Shown here: positions 32,191-43,269 of the stretch, piece after piece
Layout of the letters: every line of letters begins with the position of its first letter
Numbering within the stretch: the first letter of the stretch is position 1
Source: Tricholoma matsutake
Taxonomy: Eukaryota; Basidiomycota; Agaricomycetes; Agaricales; Tricholomataceae
Length of the DNA: 64,000 bases
NCBI GenBank assembly: GCA_026075535.2
Contig: AP026548.1
Coordinates: forward strand, 1,116,001-1,180,000
Reading direction: 5' to 3'
Notes under the pieces: generated by a model
Told to the model about the DNA's origin: nothing
Database searches by the model: none
The model's input: only the letters and a program-made list of their open reading frames with translations
Translations under genes and position numbers: made by a program

Positions 32191-34060
32191 ATGCCTCCAA
32201 AAACTGCACGTCTAGCCCATCTACCAGCTCCATTAACAACATTTTGCATTCCATCTGTTTCCTGGAAACCAGATCCTAACATGATGCAGCAGTTCCAGCA
32301 GGATTGGTGTGTAACCTATACCACCCCTGAGGAGATCACGGTACAAGGGAGGACCTGGTATTCAATTTTGGCATATGGCCCCAAACAGGATTATCTTGGC
32401 ACAATTCTCCTTCCACCAAAATACTATCCAATTTGGAGAAGATTGGTCTAAAGCACATTATACCAGGAACAAATGTACAAGTCATGGATAATCAACACCA
32501 AACAGCTTCGGAACAAGAGCTTAAACAAGGTGGAAGAGCAGATGATTCATTTAAGGAATAATGCCGGTGTTAGATTTGCACAATACCTTGTTTGAAGATC
32601 CAATTCGATAACAACCTGGAGCCAGTGATTCAATCTCTGATTGAATTTGGTATTAGGGATTCCAGGGATTGGCTTTTTGACACCTTCAATGACACCAAAG
32701 AAGCTGGTGCTGGCTACTTGAGGCTAGATCCTACTAATTCCAAGAACATCAAGGAGTTTGGTGAGTGCAGAGGTTCTGTTATGTTCCATCATTTTCACAT
32801 CAATTCCTCCAGAGAAGGGTTATGAGCCTGGACTGGACAAAATGTTTCCTCCTGCCCAAGATGATGAGTGGTGGGATGGAGATTTCAAGCACTTTGATTT
32901 CCATAAACTATTCTCTGAGATCATAAAGCATGCCCCAGTTGCTATGGCCGATGAGTCTCTTGAAGAAACCAACTGGGTCCTGGCCTGTAATGGTATGGCA
33001 CCCAATGCATGGCATGAGTATAGCACTGAAAGGATTGCTTTTTTTTTGGAATCCTTTGTGGAATTCCTGAAGCAAGGTAAGAGTTAAAAGCTTTCAAGGC
33101 TATCATGGTTAAGTTTTGAACAGATGGGGTTGGTGATCCATGTGGTGAAGCTGAGGTCTTCTTCCATTGGTACCTTGGCCATGTGATGGAGATAACATCA
33201 GAGATGATGGATAAGGAGATGAGAGTGGTGCTGGGGGATCGTTTGAAGACAGACTTGGCAGGGTCAGCAGAGAGAAAGGCCTTTATCGAAAGGTTGCAAA
33301 ACAATTCTCAGGCTGGAGAGGCTGGTCGAGAGGCTGGTAGGTGTTACTTACATTGACCAGTAGGTTCTTTGTACTGAACACCATCTTCTTTTTTCAGAAA
33401 TAGCAGAGACTATTGCTGGCCTCAATGAGCTCCAGAAACAAAAAGGTATCTGCATGTTTGAAGATCTCAAAGACCTGAATTGTGCATTGCTGATTGTTTC
33501 TATTCCAAGAAACTTCTCCCAATTCCCCACCCATCAACAAGGGAATGAACAACATGGACATAGGCCAGACCCTTCCAAACCCTGAGGATGAGATGGCTGG
33601 TAGGTCTTACTTACATTGAAAGGAAGGTTCTTTGTACACTGAACACCATCTTCTTTTTTTAAACAAGAGCCTTCCTGAAGTGATTCAGAGCCTTCCTACA
33701 GAAGCCATCAATGTTCTACAAGCTTTACATCAACCTGATGGTGGAGTGGAATTGCCTGAAGCTTTAGAGCAGCTCATCCAGATTTTTGGCCCACCAACAA
33801 CAGAACTTTGCAAGAAGTTGGTGGATGACTTGGTCATTGATCCATCTGGTGAATCCTGTAAAGAATGGGGTATTGCAATAGCAGATGCTATTGCTGGCCT
33901 CGATGAGCTCCAGAAACAAAAAGGTACCTGCATGTTTGAAGTTCTCAAAGACCTGAATTGTACATTGCTGATTGTTTCTATTCTAAGAAGCTTTTCCCAA
34001 TTCCCCATCCATCAACAAGGAAACAAATGACATGGACATAGACCCGACCCTTCCAAACAC
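32191..34060 (+). pseudogene. Multi-exon gene of unknown function with duplicated exons
   Basis: Protein-like frames joined by plausible introns start at MPPKTARLAHLPAPLTT (32191). They continue through VQGRTWYSILAYGPKQDYL, VIQSLIEFGIRDSRDWLFD, an intron beginning GTGAGTGC at 32762, then PPAQDDEWWDGDFKHFDFHKL and GVGDPCGEAEVFFHWYLGHV. The last exons occur twice: LNELQKQKGICMFEDLKDL (about 33420-33590) and LDELQKQKGTCMFEVLKDL (33895-34030), each preceded by a similar intron starting GTAGGT. The early stop at 32449-32451 needs an unseen intron or is real. No domain is recognised. Confidence 0.5.
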
Positions 34061-34675
34061 TGAGGATGACATGGTGAAGCTCTACACCACACAGAATGCC
34101 AGCCTACTTTCCTGAATATTTATCTGTACCTCTTACATTTTTTTAATTTTGATCTGATTCAAACAAGAGTGTACCATCATCAACTGGCCACTGAGAAGGC
34201 CAAATCTCTGTAGCTTCCTTTACCATACAGGAAGGGAAATGTTAAATATGAATGGATGGTTGTTTCTTATCTGAGCCTTAGGAGAGGACCAGGAATATTC
34301 TACTGACTCATATAGGCAACCATAGGCAACCACAGGCCACCGCAGGCGACCAAAGGCAACCACAGGCATGCCTACTGCACAACACTAAATGCAGCTGACA
34401 CTATTCAAATGAGTAGAACCTGCCTCAGATACAAATAAAGATTGAAATCAGTGCAGGAAACTATCACAACATGGCATTTTCCCATATTGAGGTAGTGTGA
34501 TGTGACAGGAGAGGACCAGGAATATTCTACTGACTAGTATTATTAAAAATATGTTAATCTTCTAGATCAATACATGGGCCACTTAACAAATGCAGGGGCT
34601 GGTAGGATAAAGTTCAGGATTCCAGAATTTGGATTGGCCAGTTGATGGCTGTATTACATACATACAATTTGTAGT
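34061..34675. other. No gene recognised
   Basis: It contains a short run of AGGCAACCACAGG-like units (34314-34370) and GGAGAGGACCAGGAATATTCTACTGACT twice (about 34270 and 34507). No gene seen. Confidence 0.4.
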
Positions 34676-36300
34676 TCAAAGGAACATTGTGGACAGACCA
34701 TCAGGAGAAGGAAATACATGGTGGAATAATAAGGGTGCTTTTCCCTTGTTTAACCACGTAAAAAAAGACTGGCTGTCTAGTTTCACAAACTTGGACTTCC
34801 ACTTACATGTTTTGCACCGGATCCTCACAGCATCATCCTTCAATTCTCCAATCATGTGTCCAGGGTGTCCCTTGCTGGGGCAGTTGGCTGTACCACACTT
34901 TGTAAAGGCATAGCCCAATGGCTGCTCAGCTCTGTGAATACCAATCTGGGATGCTGTAAATCCACTTGTGGTTTTGCAGATGGCAATAACAGTGTTTGTG
35001 GTGATGGAGGTGGGGAAGGCAACAAGTGTTTCAGATACTGTCTCCCATTTATGCCATGGACAGCAACCCTTTCTACAAGCCCATTGACAAAGGGCTGGAT
35101 ATCATGAGCCATGGTTTCCTGCCCACCAAACGCTATGAAAATGTCCAGAAAGCCACTATTAATCTTCTCAGTGTGGGCAATGCACACACTATGTTGAGCA
35201 ACATACTTTGAAATGAGTCCAGTGAACAGATCCCAGTTCACCGCATTCCTGACCACAGATCCAGAGGTGATCATGACCATCATCCACCAGCCTCCACAAA
35301 CCTTAGGGGTAATATCTGCCCAAGGCAGCACTCCAGGTCCAATTTCCAGAATAGTGTTGTATGTCTGGGCATCCCAAGATGCCTCAGCCATCTTCTGCAG
35401 TATGTTGTGTCCCACATATTCACAGATAATGTCCTGAAGAGATAGACAGGTTTTTACACCTGTTAAACCATCTGTAGCCTGTAGTTGGCCATCCCAAGTG
35501 TCAGAATCAAGGGCTATGATAAGATTTGGTGGCCGCCCATCACTCATAGACTGATTGATGAAGCCAATTTGAGTATTGTGCTTCATTGGAATTCCCTCCT
35601 TCATGTCACAGGTTGCCCAGTGTAACTATGCCCAGGGATCATCAGCAATGAAGGAGAGAGTAGTTTGTATGGGACTCATACATCTGCAAGCCCTAATGCA
35701 TAGAGGCTACCAAAGGTGCATTCCAGCAACTTCAGGACCACTGAATCCCTGTTTTTTAGTTGGAGCCCAAGGAGGAGAAGAGACCAAGTGATTTTGGGGG
35801 TCCATCGAAGACCACTCCCAGTCAGATAATACAGAAGAGGGGCAGATTCTTTCTTATCCCTTCCATTACAGACAGGGCACTGAAACTTTGAGTGATCAAG
35901 CTTGACAGAGCTAGCCCCAATACACCCTGGACCACCTGTATACCTAGAAATGCACATTATAGCCCCACAGCTGATACAAACTGCTGAATCTTTGGGTTCA
36001 CAAAAGTCAGAGCAAAAAAACAGTAATTCACCCCATATTTCCTGATGGCATCCAAGTACTTCACTGCCAAGGCTGTGGGATGTAGCAGAGCATGATGTAT
36101 TAAGAGAAAAAGACTTACCAGAAGACAGGATGCCATCGCTGTTTGGGGCTGATGGTTGAGTCACTAGCCAAGGAGCTGCTGGAAACCAATGTGAGGTCCA
36201 CATTACATCACCTCTGTAGTGCACCAACCTGAAGGGGCCAAAGTCTGGGCAGAGCCACCACATGCTCCACCTGCCAGGATAACAAGGTGAAGGTCATTTG
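34676..36300 (-). pseudogene. Zinc-finger gene family of unknown function, copy A
   Basis: Reading right to left there is an N-terminal segment (CPDFGPFRLVHYRGD, WTSHWFPAAPW), then a cysteine-rich finger. The finger has C..C in FFCSDFCE, CISCGAIMC and FQCPVCNG, spaced like a PHD/RING-type cross-brace. Next is a conserved stretch LKNRDSVVLKLLE. After a gap comes a second domain (LIIALDSDTWDGQLQATDG, GPGVLPWADITPKVCGGWW, FIAFGGQETMAHDIQPFVNG) and a C-terminal C4-like finger (CGTANC, IRCKTCKW). Frames shift between segments. The same protein recurs at 36.6-38.4 kb. I do not recognise the family. Confidence 0.55.
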
Positions 36301-36379
36301 CTGTGGAGTGGAATCAATAAGTTTCAACCAATGGCAAGTAGAAACATGTTTGCTTACATGCTTGAGTAATATGAACAGT

Positions 36380-36492
36380 GGGGAAAGAAAGGAAGAAAGA
36401 TAGCTTAGCCTCATTTGTGAAGGATTTATATTTGCTTTTTAAATGCACAGCCTCATGCATGGCACAGCCTCATTATGGCATGGCCTCAAGGC
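36380..36492 (+). repeat. Direct repeat R, copy 1
   Basis: GGGAAAGAAAGGAAGAAAGA followed by TAGCTTAGCCTCATTTGTGA and TGCATGGCACAGCC. Nearly identical copies lie at 38365-38450 and 38451-38562 in the same orientation, flanking the second gene-family copy. Confidence 0.85.
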
Positions 36493-36519
36493 TGATGTCA
36501 GGCACACAGCCCCTTCTAA

Positions 36520-36600
36520 CAAATGATTTTGTGTAGTTCCGTGTAATCTGGTAGTTACACTGTAGTGGTAGCAGGTAGCATAACTACATAAATTATTTTC
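36520..36600. repeat. GTAGCATAACTAC repeat, copy 1
   Basis: ACAAATGATTTTGTGTAGTT and AGGTAGCATAACTACATA match copies at about 39958-40090 and 42730-42790. Confidence 0.6.
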
Positions 36601-36640
36601 CTGTGTTATGGCATACTATCTAATATTTCAGAAAGGGCTA

Positions 36641-37534
36641 TTACTCACAAAACATTTGTAAAAGACCAGGAGAAGGAGGGAAATCATGGTAGAACAACAG
36701 CGGAGCTTTTACCTTGTCAACCCTCTTGATAAAATCATTGTTCTCTACCTTCACCCACTTTGACCTCCACTTACATGCCTTGCACCTGATCCTCACTGCT
36801 CCCTCTTTCTGTCCCTCAGTAATTATGTGTCCTGGTCATCTAATACTTGTGCAGTTCAGCCCACCACAGTGCAGAAAGTGGCAGCCCAATGGCCACTCAG
36901 GTCTGTGCATTCCAACTTCCCATGAAAGTAGCTGTGTGCCACTTCGATAGGCAGCAATGACCGTATTTGTGGTGATAGTGGTAGGGAATGCAATCAGGGT
37001 GTCACACACCATCTGCCAGATATCCCCAGTTATGCCATGGATAGCAACCTTTTCAATGAGGCCATTTACAAAGGGCTGGACGTCATGAGGCATGGTTTCA
37101 TGACCGCCAAACCCAATGAGAAAGTCCAGAATATTACTACAAATCTTTTCAACTTTTGCAATGGATTCACCAAGTTGAGGAGCTTACCTGGAAAAGAGTT
37201 GGGTGATGTAATCCCAATGCATCGGCTGTGTGACCACCGACCAAGAGGAGACCATGACCATGATTCGCCAGCCTCCACAAACCTTAGGTGTAATGTCTGC
37301 CCAAGGCTGCACTCCAGGGCTAATCTCCTGAATACCATTGTATGACCTGGCTTCTATGGATGCCTTGGTCATCACTTGCAGCAAAGTCTCTCCCACATAT
37401 ACCCTCAAATGATCTGGCAGGATTAGAGAGGTTTTTACACCTGTTGACCCACCTGTAGCCTGCAAATGGCCACTAAATGTGTCAGAGTGGGTATCCAAGA
37501 CAACAACCATGTTTGCTGGTTGGCCATTGCTCAT
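36641..37534 (-). pseudogene. Zinc-finger gene family, copy B tail
   Basis: This is the C-terminal part of the family: VVVLDTHSDTFSGHLQATGG, SPGVQPWADITPKVCGGW, VMVSSWSVV, LIGFGGHETMPHDVQPFVNG, CHFLHCGGLNC, IRCKACKWRSKWVKV, ending at 36641 after PPSPGLLQMFCE. A candidate intron begins GTAAGC near 37190. The Asp-X-His-Ser-Asp and Ser-Cys/Ser-Trp positions loosely recall the His/Cys dyad of caspase-like CHAT proteases, but this is a guess and the cysteine is absent here. Confidence 0.5.
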
Positions 37535-37679
37535 AGACTCTGCCCATCACTGTATTTCTTGATGGTGGCCTCTACCCCCTTCTTCATATCAAGGACAGTT
37601 AGATGTAGCTACATCACTACATGAAACAAGAGAAGTATTTATGAAGATCACACCTTTTCTCACTGTTCATATGCCTCCC

Positions 37680-38393
37680 TGCACTCAAGCATGTAAGCAA
37701 ACATGTTTCTACTTGCCATTGGTTGAAACTTATTGATTCCACTCCACAGCAAATGACCTTCACCTTGTTATCCTGGCAGGTGGAGCATGTGGTGGCTCTG
37801 CCCAGACTTTGGCCCCTTCAGGTTGGTGCACTACAGAGGTGATGCAATGTGGACCTCACATTGGTTTCCAGCAGCTCCTTGGCTAGAGCCTCAACCATCA
37901 GCAGCCCCAAACAGTGATGGCATCCTGTCTTCTGGTAAGTCTTCGTCTCTTAATACATCTTGCTCTGCTACATCCCACAGCCTTGGCAGTGAAGTACTTG
38001 GATGCCATCAGTAAATATGGGGCAAGGTACTGTTTTTTTTGCTCTGACTTTTGTGAAAACAAAGATTCAGCAGTTTGTATCAGCTGTGGGGCTATAATGT
38101 GCATTGCTCAGCATGCAGGTGCTCCAGGGTGTATTGGGGCTGGAACAATGAGGGTTGATTGCTCAGAGTTCAGGTGTCCTGTTTGTATTGCGAGAAATAA
38201 CACAGAGATGATGAGTCTCCCTTATTATCTGGTGGGGACAGGTCTTCACTGCACACCAAAGATTGCCTGGCCTCTACTCCTCATTGCAATCCAACTTAAA
38301 AATTTGGACTCGGTAGTACTCAAGTCACTGGCTGTGATGATCCAGGATAGTTACCAGCTAGAAAAGGGAAAGAAAGGAAGAAAGATAGCTTAG
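37680..38393 (+). pseudogene. Zinc-finger gene family, copy B head, inverted relative to its tail
   Basis: It is an inverted copy of the head of copy A: CPDFGPFRLVHYRGDAMWTS, an intron at about 37935-37979 (GTAAGT...ACAG), then KYGARYCFFCSDFCE, CISCGAIMCIAQHAG, FRCPVCIARN and LKNLDSVVLKSL. It points away from the tail at 36641-37534, so no continuous gene is possible here. The head ends against direct repeat R. Confidence 0.55.
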
Positions 38394-38562
38394 CCTCATT
38401 TGTGAAGGATTTATATTTGCTTCTTAAATGCACAGCCTCATGCATGGCACAAAGAAAGGAAGAAAGATAGCTTAGCCCATTTGTGAAGGATTTATATTTG
38501 CTTCTTAAATGCGCAGCCTTGTGCATGGCACAGCCTCATGATGGCATGGCCTCATGATGGCA
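38365..38562 (+). repeat. Direct repeat R, copies 2 and 3 in tandem
   Basis: Two adjacent copies (38365-38450 and 38451-38562) of the sequence at 36380-36492. The second ends in GCACAGCCTCATGATGGCATG. Confidence 0.85.
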
Positions 38563-39925
38563 CGGTGATGATGCTCAACCCGGAAACCCAAACAAAACCC
38601 ACAAAATGGCTTTGAATGGTATAACACAAGTCAGAGGAAGGATGTGAGGCCCTCTAGATGTCACCTGTCAGATCAACCATCAAATAGCCATAGAAGGACT
38701 GCTTGTCGAAGCAGTTCAAAGCTAAAAGAATGGGTTTTGAGGACTTGTGATGATTTTCGAGATGTTGTGATATTTTTCGAAGAAGTTTCGAGGAATTTCG
38801 AGTGCACAAATATGATCGGATGCAAGATTGGGGGACTAGACGAGTAGTAGAAGCAAAGCAAAGGCAAATCAAGGGAAACAAGAGCAAAAATAGCGTAATG
38901 CCAGGAATTTCAAGGAATTTCAAGGAAGTTTAGCATAAAACACCAAACTTCGGACTGAATAAGACTAAACTGAACTCTCAAATCACTGTGATCTGTGAGG
39001 AAGACAACAACTTTCTTGTTTTTGTTTGTATCTAGTACATCTTTTTATATAAAATAAAGAAAGTACCTAAAAAGGCTAGAGAACATGAGGCAAAGATAAT
39101 AGAAGTATATCAGAACAATAAAGCGAGACTAGAAAGGGTGAATATAACACATGATGCAGAAATAATAAGAAAGAATAGCTAAAAGCAGACTGTCCTTGTT
39201 ATAAATTGAATAAATCATCGGAAACTGCTTCAAGCAGATTGTATGCGTGCACATGCGGTCAAAATGTGTTTGAGATACTCGAGATAGTGTCCCATGTGTC
39301 CAGCATGCATCCGAAGATTGTTCGAATAGGAAATACTGTGTCCGACAATGTTTTTCGAGGTTCAATGTTTTTCGAAGATTTTCGAAGTTTCTTCGGACTT
39401 CATTCATGGCCCAATATTGGTGCAATATTATTCGACAATGGTAGGGGATACATCTGGCATGTGTGCAATGATTATTTGGATAGCGATATTGTGTCCGATG
39501 TTGATTTGCGATGTTTGATGATTTTCAAAGTTGGTCAAGGAAATATTGGACTTGTTCGAAGGCCGATATCGCTGCGATATTGCTCGAAACTGGTTCAGAA
39601 CTCGTCGATGATGTTCCAAGTGTATATCCTGAGCTGTATGAAGGTTGGGGGAATTGTATTATGGTGGCCAAAGGCATACAAAGAATTTCAAGGTGTTGCA
39701 AAGAGTTTCAAAGCATTGCACAGAATTTCAAAGCATTCTTGTGACTTTGTAGAGGTTTGTAGAGGTTTGTATGGGTTTGTAGAGCTTCGGAGAGGTTCGT
39801 ATGGGTTCATAGAGCTTTGGAGAGGTCTGTAGAACTTTATAGAGCTTCAACAACAATCGTAGATGTGCTTTCCGAGCTTGAACGACGGGGTGGACCTATC
39901 AATGGCCTCAAGGTCCACCCAGCCC
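38563..39925. repeat. Dispersed ~1-kb repeat, copy 2, with tandem expansion
   Basis: It matches 7721-8770 over most of its length but keeps more CpG (TTTTCGAAG, TTCGAGG words). Near its right end (39735-39850) it carries a degenerate tandem of TTTGTAGAGGTTTGTATGGG. The end TGAACGACGGGGTGGACCTA aligns with TGAACTGCGCTGGGGACCTA in copy 1. Confidence 0.8.
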
Positions 39926-39957
39926 TGCCCCTCCTTTTGAGGTAATAGGTGGTAGTA

Positions 39958-40110
39958 ACAAATGATTTTGCGTAGTTCTGAGTAATGCGGCAGATAGTCA
40001 GGGTGATAGAGGATTGTGCATAATTGTGTGTAATGTGGTAGGTATGCCATAGTGATATTAGGTAGCATAACTATGTAGATTATCCTGTGTACAAAGCAAC
40101 CATAGCAACT
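39958..40110. repeat. GTAGCATAACTAC repeat, copy 2
   Basis: AGGTAGCATAACTATGTAGA, TCCTGTGTACAAAGCAACC and ATAGCAACTAGCATGT match 42755-42815. Confidence 0.7.
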
Positions 40111-40234
40111 AGCATGTAAGATTAGCCTCACAGCTGATCCTAGGCAGATGGCCCGGTCTGGTCTGCCCTTTTGGGTAGTACAGGGTGGTGACAAGTGATA
40201 TTGAGTAGTTCAAGTTCTGCATAATATAGCAGTA

Positions 40235-42696
40235 TAGTCATTCATGCCTCTTTGGAACAACCAAATACCAATAATGTCCAGAAATTTTGTATACCAAGTT
40301 AAAAGACATTCTGAATTGACAGGATTTATGCAATACATATGATATATCTATGAAGCACTTCAAAATCACTATTGGACAATGTTAAATGGTGTAGTGGACA
40401 TAATCAGTGCAGAAGGTCATTATTAGTCGAAACTGGGTCATTGATACAAAGTCACATCAAGGTGTGATTTCTAAATCGGGGTGATTTCTAATTGCTACCT
40501 AGATCATCATCTATCGACATCTGGTCCAGATCCTGCTCATCCTCCTCGCTACTCTCATCCTCAGGATTAAAATCAGCTACCATAGGCTTGAGAAGGGCCT
40601 TTTCCATGGTTGGCATCTTTGGCTTCATCCATCTTGGCTTGTGACGGTCATATTTTGCATTGTCTCATTCAATCATCCACTTCTTCACATCTTCATCCCA
40701 TCCACTCTTCAAGTCAGCATTCTGCCCCTTTCGATCCATCTCACGCACTTTCCATATGTCCATTGCTTCATTATACTTTTCCTTCACTTTTTTCTTCACT
40801 GCAGCTTCTTCAACTGCCTTATCTTGGCCATCCTGCCATTCCTTGACACCTGCAATGATGTCGAGTTGCATTAGGATCTTTGCTCGGCCATCCATGTTAA
40901 TCTTGCCAGTCTTCCTCTTCTTTGATTTCTTCTCCTCTTGGGCTTGCAGCTGTCCCCTCACGCTCTCGAGGTACATTGAATGCAAGATGGTCTGAGCTTG
41001 CATCCCCTGCATCACTCTCTTCTGCACATCCACAATCATGTTGCTGGCACGTAATGCTTCCTGTAGATTTCTCTCCAACTCAGTGGTTGGTACTGTATCC
41101 AGAACCAAGGTATCCTGCTCATTCAGAGGTGACATAGTGGTAGTGAAAATGGGCGGCAATGTGGATGTCGACAGAATAGGTGAGCTTGAAACTAGAAATG
41201 ATGAAGATGTCATTGCTAACGATGCTATCACATGTTGTACAGGTGTGTATGAAAAATTTGATGATCCTGTGGTTCTCTCGGGTCTTTCTGGTAACTCCTC
41301 AATCTCCTGCCACTTCCATTTGCGTTGTTTGTGATGGGATATAAAATCAACAAGTTCACGGACTGGGCTGGTCAATCCAAGTGGGAGAAGGCTGGTTGTC
41401 AATGTCTCAAGGCTAGGTGCCATCATCTCTGTGGTAACAACATCAGGATTATATGGCACTATTCCTGTCTTTGCAAAAGCTGCACAAATGGTACTCTACA
41501 TGAACACGCGAACATGTGCCTTGGCATAGACTGTCATGAAGTTCAGTTTACTCACGGCAGGTCCTCATGCTTCAAATCTGTCTCGTTCATCCACTCCAGG
41601 CCTGTTTCAAGACACTGAAGATCATGACATCAAGCCCTTGATATACATGAGTGGAATGTGAAGGATAGCACAACATGATGATGTTGTTGTCCCATGCATA
41701 CTCCAGGAAGCCGAGTGTATAGTCGGATTGACAGCACGACCACAAGAGCCATCAAGTGCACTAGACCAATACATTCCGAGCCTATTGTGATGTTTCGTGA
41801 TGAAGCGGTTCCCCCAGTCCCTGCCCAGTCCTCTCTCAGGAAAGTCTTTGCCCAACCCATGCTGTAAGACTGCCTCAGCATGCTCCTTCAACCATCATGG
41901 ACTAAGTGGGAAGCCCCATTGTGCCATCTCACAAACTTCATGATAATCTCGTGTTCCTGCTCTGTCAACCAACTCTTTTTCCCATTAGACTGAGTCAAAG
42001 TTACACCACCTTTTGCATGGCGGATCAAGGTGTTAAATGAGAGAGGGATACACCTGCTTGTTGCAGCAAAGTGAGCATCTGATGTGTCTTGACAGATTTG
42101 ACACAATGATTTCTTCTTTTCCCCAGATGCAAGAGATCTCTGCTGTTCTTCTGCATAGGTCTTTGAAGCATAAGCTTTGAGATCATCCACTTCCTTCCTG
42201 TTGATCTGGTTTTTAAGTTCTTGGGACTTCACCTTGTTCACCATGGTGTGTAGGAGTGCTTTTTGCATCTCGCTTTGGTCCCCCTTCCATTGTTGGATTC
42301 CTAATTGGGCAAGCGTGATGTGACTTCATGCGATGCTTGCTTTTGCTCATTGAGAACCTTTGCCTGATTTCCTCTTTACACCAGATGGATATCCTAGAAA
42401 TGACTATCTCAAGTTCATTATGCAAGGTATGCTGATAATATTGTCACAAAAAATTCATCCAATATAAGTTACTCTTCATATATTGCCTGAAACAAAATTC
42501 AAATTTTGGTCAAAACCAGCTACAAATTACTCTCCTGTAAGATCTAATAGCTGCACCAGTCCATGGTTCTACATATGTATACATATAAGCTACTCATTGG
42601 ATATTATAAAAAGTCCGAGGGTATTTGTGCAGAATTGAGGTTGTCAGTGTTGTTTGTATCATTGACCCCAATGTATCAAAGAGGCATGAATGACTG
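40235..42696. mobile_element. pogo/Fot1-like DNA transposon, internally deleted (2.46 kb)
   Basis: The left terminus TAGTCATTCATGCCTCTTTG (from 40235) is matched inverted at 42677-42696 (CAAAGAGGCATGAATGACTG). TA dinucleotides flank both ends (40233-40234 and 42697-42698). TA duplications and CAGT-type ends are typical of pogo/Fot1 elements, and a pogo-type transposase remnant lies inside on the minus strand. Confidence 0.88.
40665..42268 (-). pseudogene. pogo-like transposase with most of the DDE core deleted
   Basis: Reading right to left: an N-terminal helix-turn-helix region (NTLIRHAKGGVTL), then a CENP-B-type second helix-turn-helix (LTEQEHEIIMKFVRWHNG, FPERGLGRDWGNRFITKHHN, RLGMYWSSALDG, RAVNPTIHSASW). 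The frame then jumps to the end of the catalytic domain (NNIIMLCYPSHSTHVYQGLD, VMIFSVLKQAW). Most of the DDE core is missing. After an intron-like GTGAGT gap it continues through TVYAKAHVRVF, FAKTGIVPYNPDVVTTEMMA and a long coiled-coil tail ending at 40665 (QAQEEKKSKKRKTGK). A frameshift lies at about 41888. Confidence 0.85.
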
Positions 42697-42729
42697 TAGT
42701 CAGTGTGATGATGAATGTCCGTAATTCTG

Positions 42730-42815
42730 CATAATATGGTATGTATGTGGGGGTGTTAGTATGTAGCATAACTACGTAGATTATTGTCCTGTGTACAAGG
42801 AACCATAGCAACTAG
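42730..42815. repeat. GTAGCATAACTAC repeat, copy 3
   Basis: TATGTAGCATAACTACGTAG, TCCTGTGTACAAGGAACCAT and AGCAACTAGCATAT match 40060-40110. With copy 2 it brackets the pogo-like element. Confidence 0.7.
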
Positions 42816-43269
42816 CATATACGCCAGCACAAGGTTACCATCGCAACTAGTGTGTTACTTGGCCGTCCAGCTTTTGAACAATTGCTGATCCTTAAGGTAA
42901 CATCCATCTTTGGAACAATTGTGATCCTACTTTAAAAACCCTCTGCAGCCAGCAGTTGTAATTCATCCTCAAACATGAAACACCTGGCCCATCCTGTGAG
43001 ATCGAATGTCATATGTCTACCTGTTCTCACAGAAATGAATACAGACACAAACCCCTTCTCACAACAAAAGGATCCCTGGGCCCATGACCAATAGACCAAG
43101 ATCTGTATCTGACAGCAACTCCTTTACCAAATTAAACAAGTCAGACCAGGATGAATCTCTGCAAACATCTGAACAGGGAAAACAGTGTCGCCCTAAAGAA
43201 GCAAAAAAAAAATACCCAGTGATTATACTTCTATGCTAGATGATGTTCCGCATTAACTGATGTGATCCC
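42816..43269. other. No gene recognised
   Basis: Low-complexity A-rich stretch near 43202-43211; otherwise no feature found. Confidence 0.4.

Noticed and set aside
40610..41334. Plus-strand open frames of 71-111 codons
   Set aside because: They lie opposite the pogo-like transposase tail, whose minus-strand reading is supported by family motifs.
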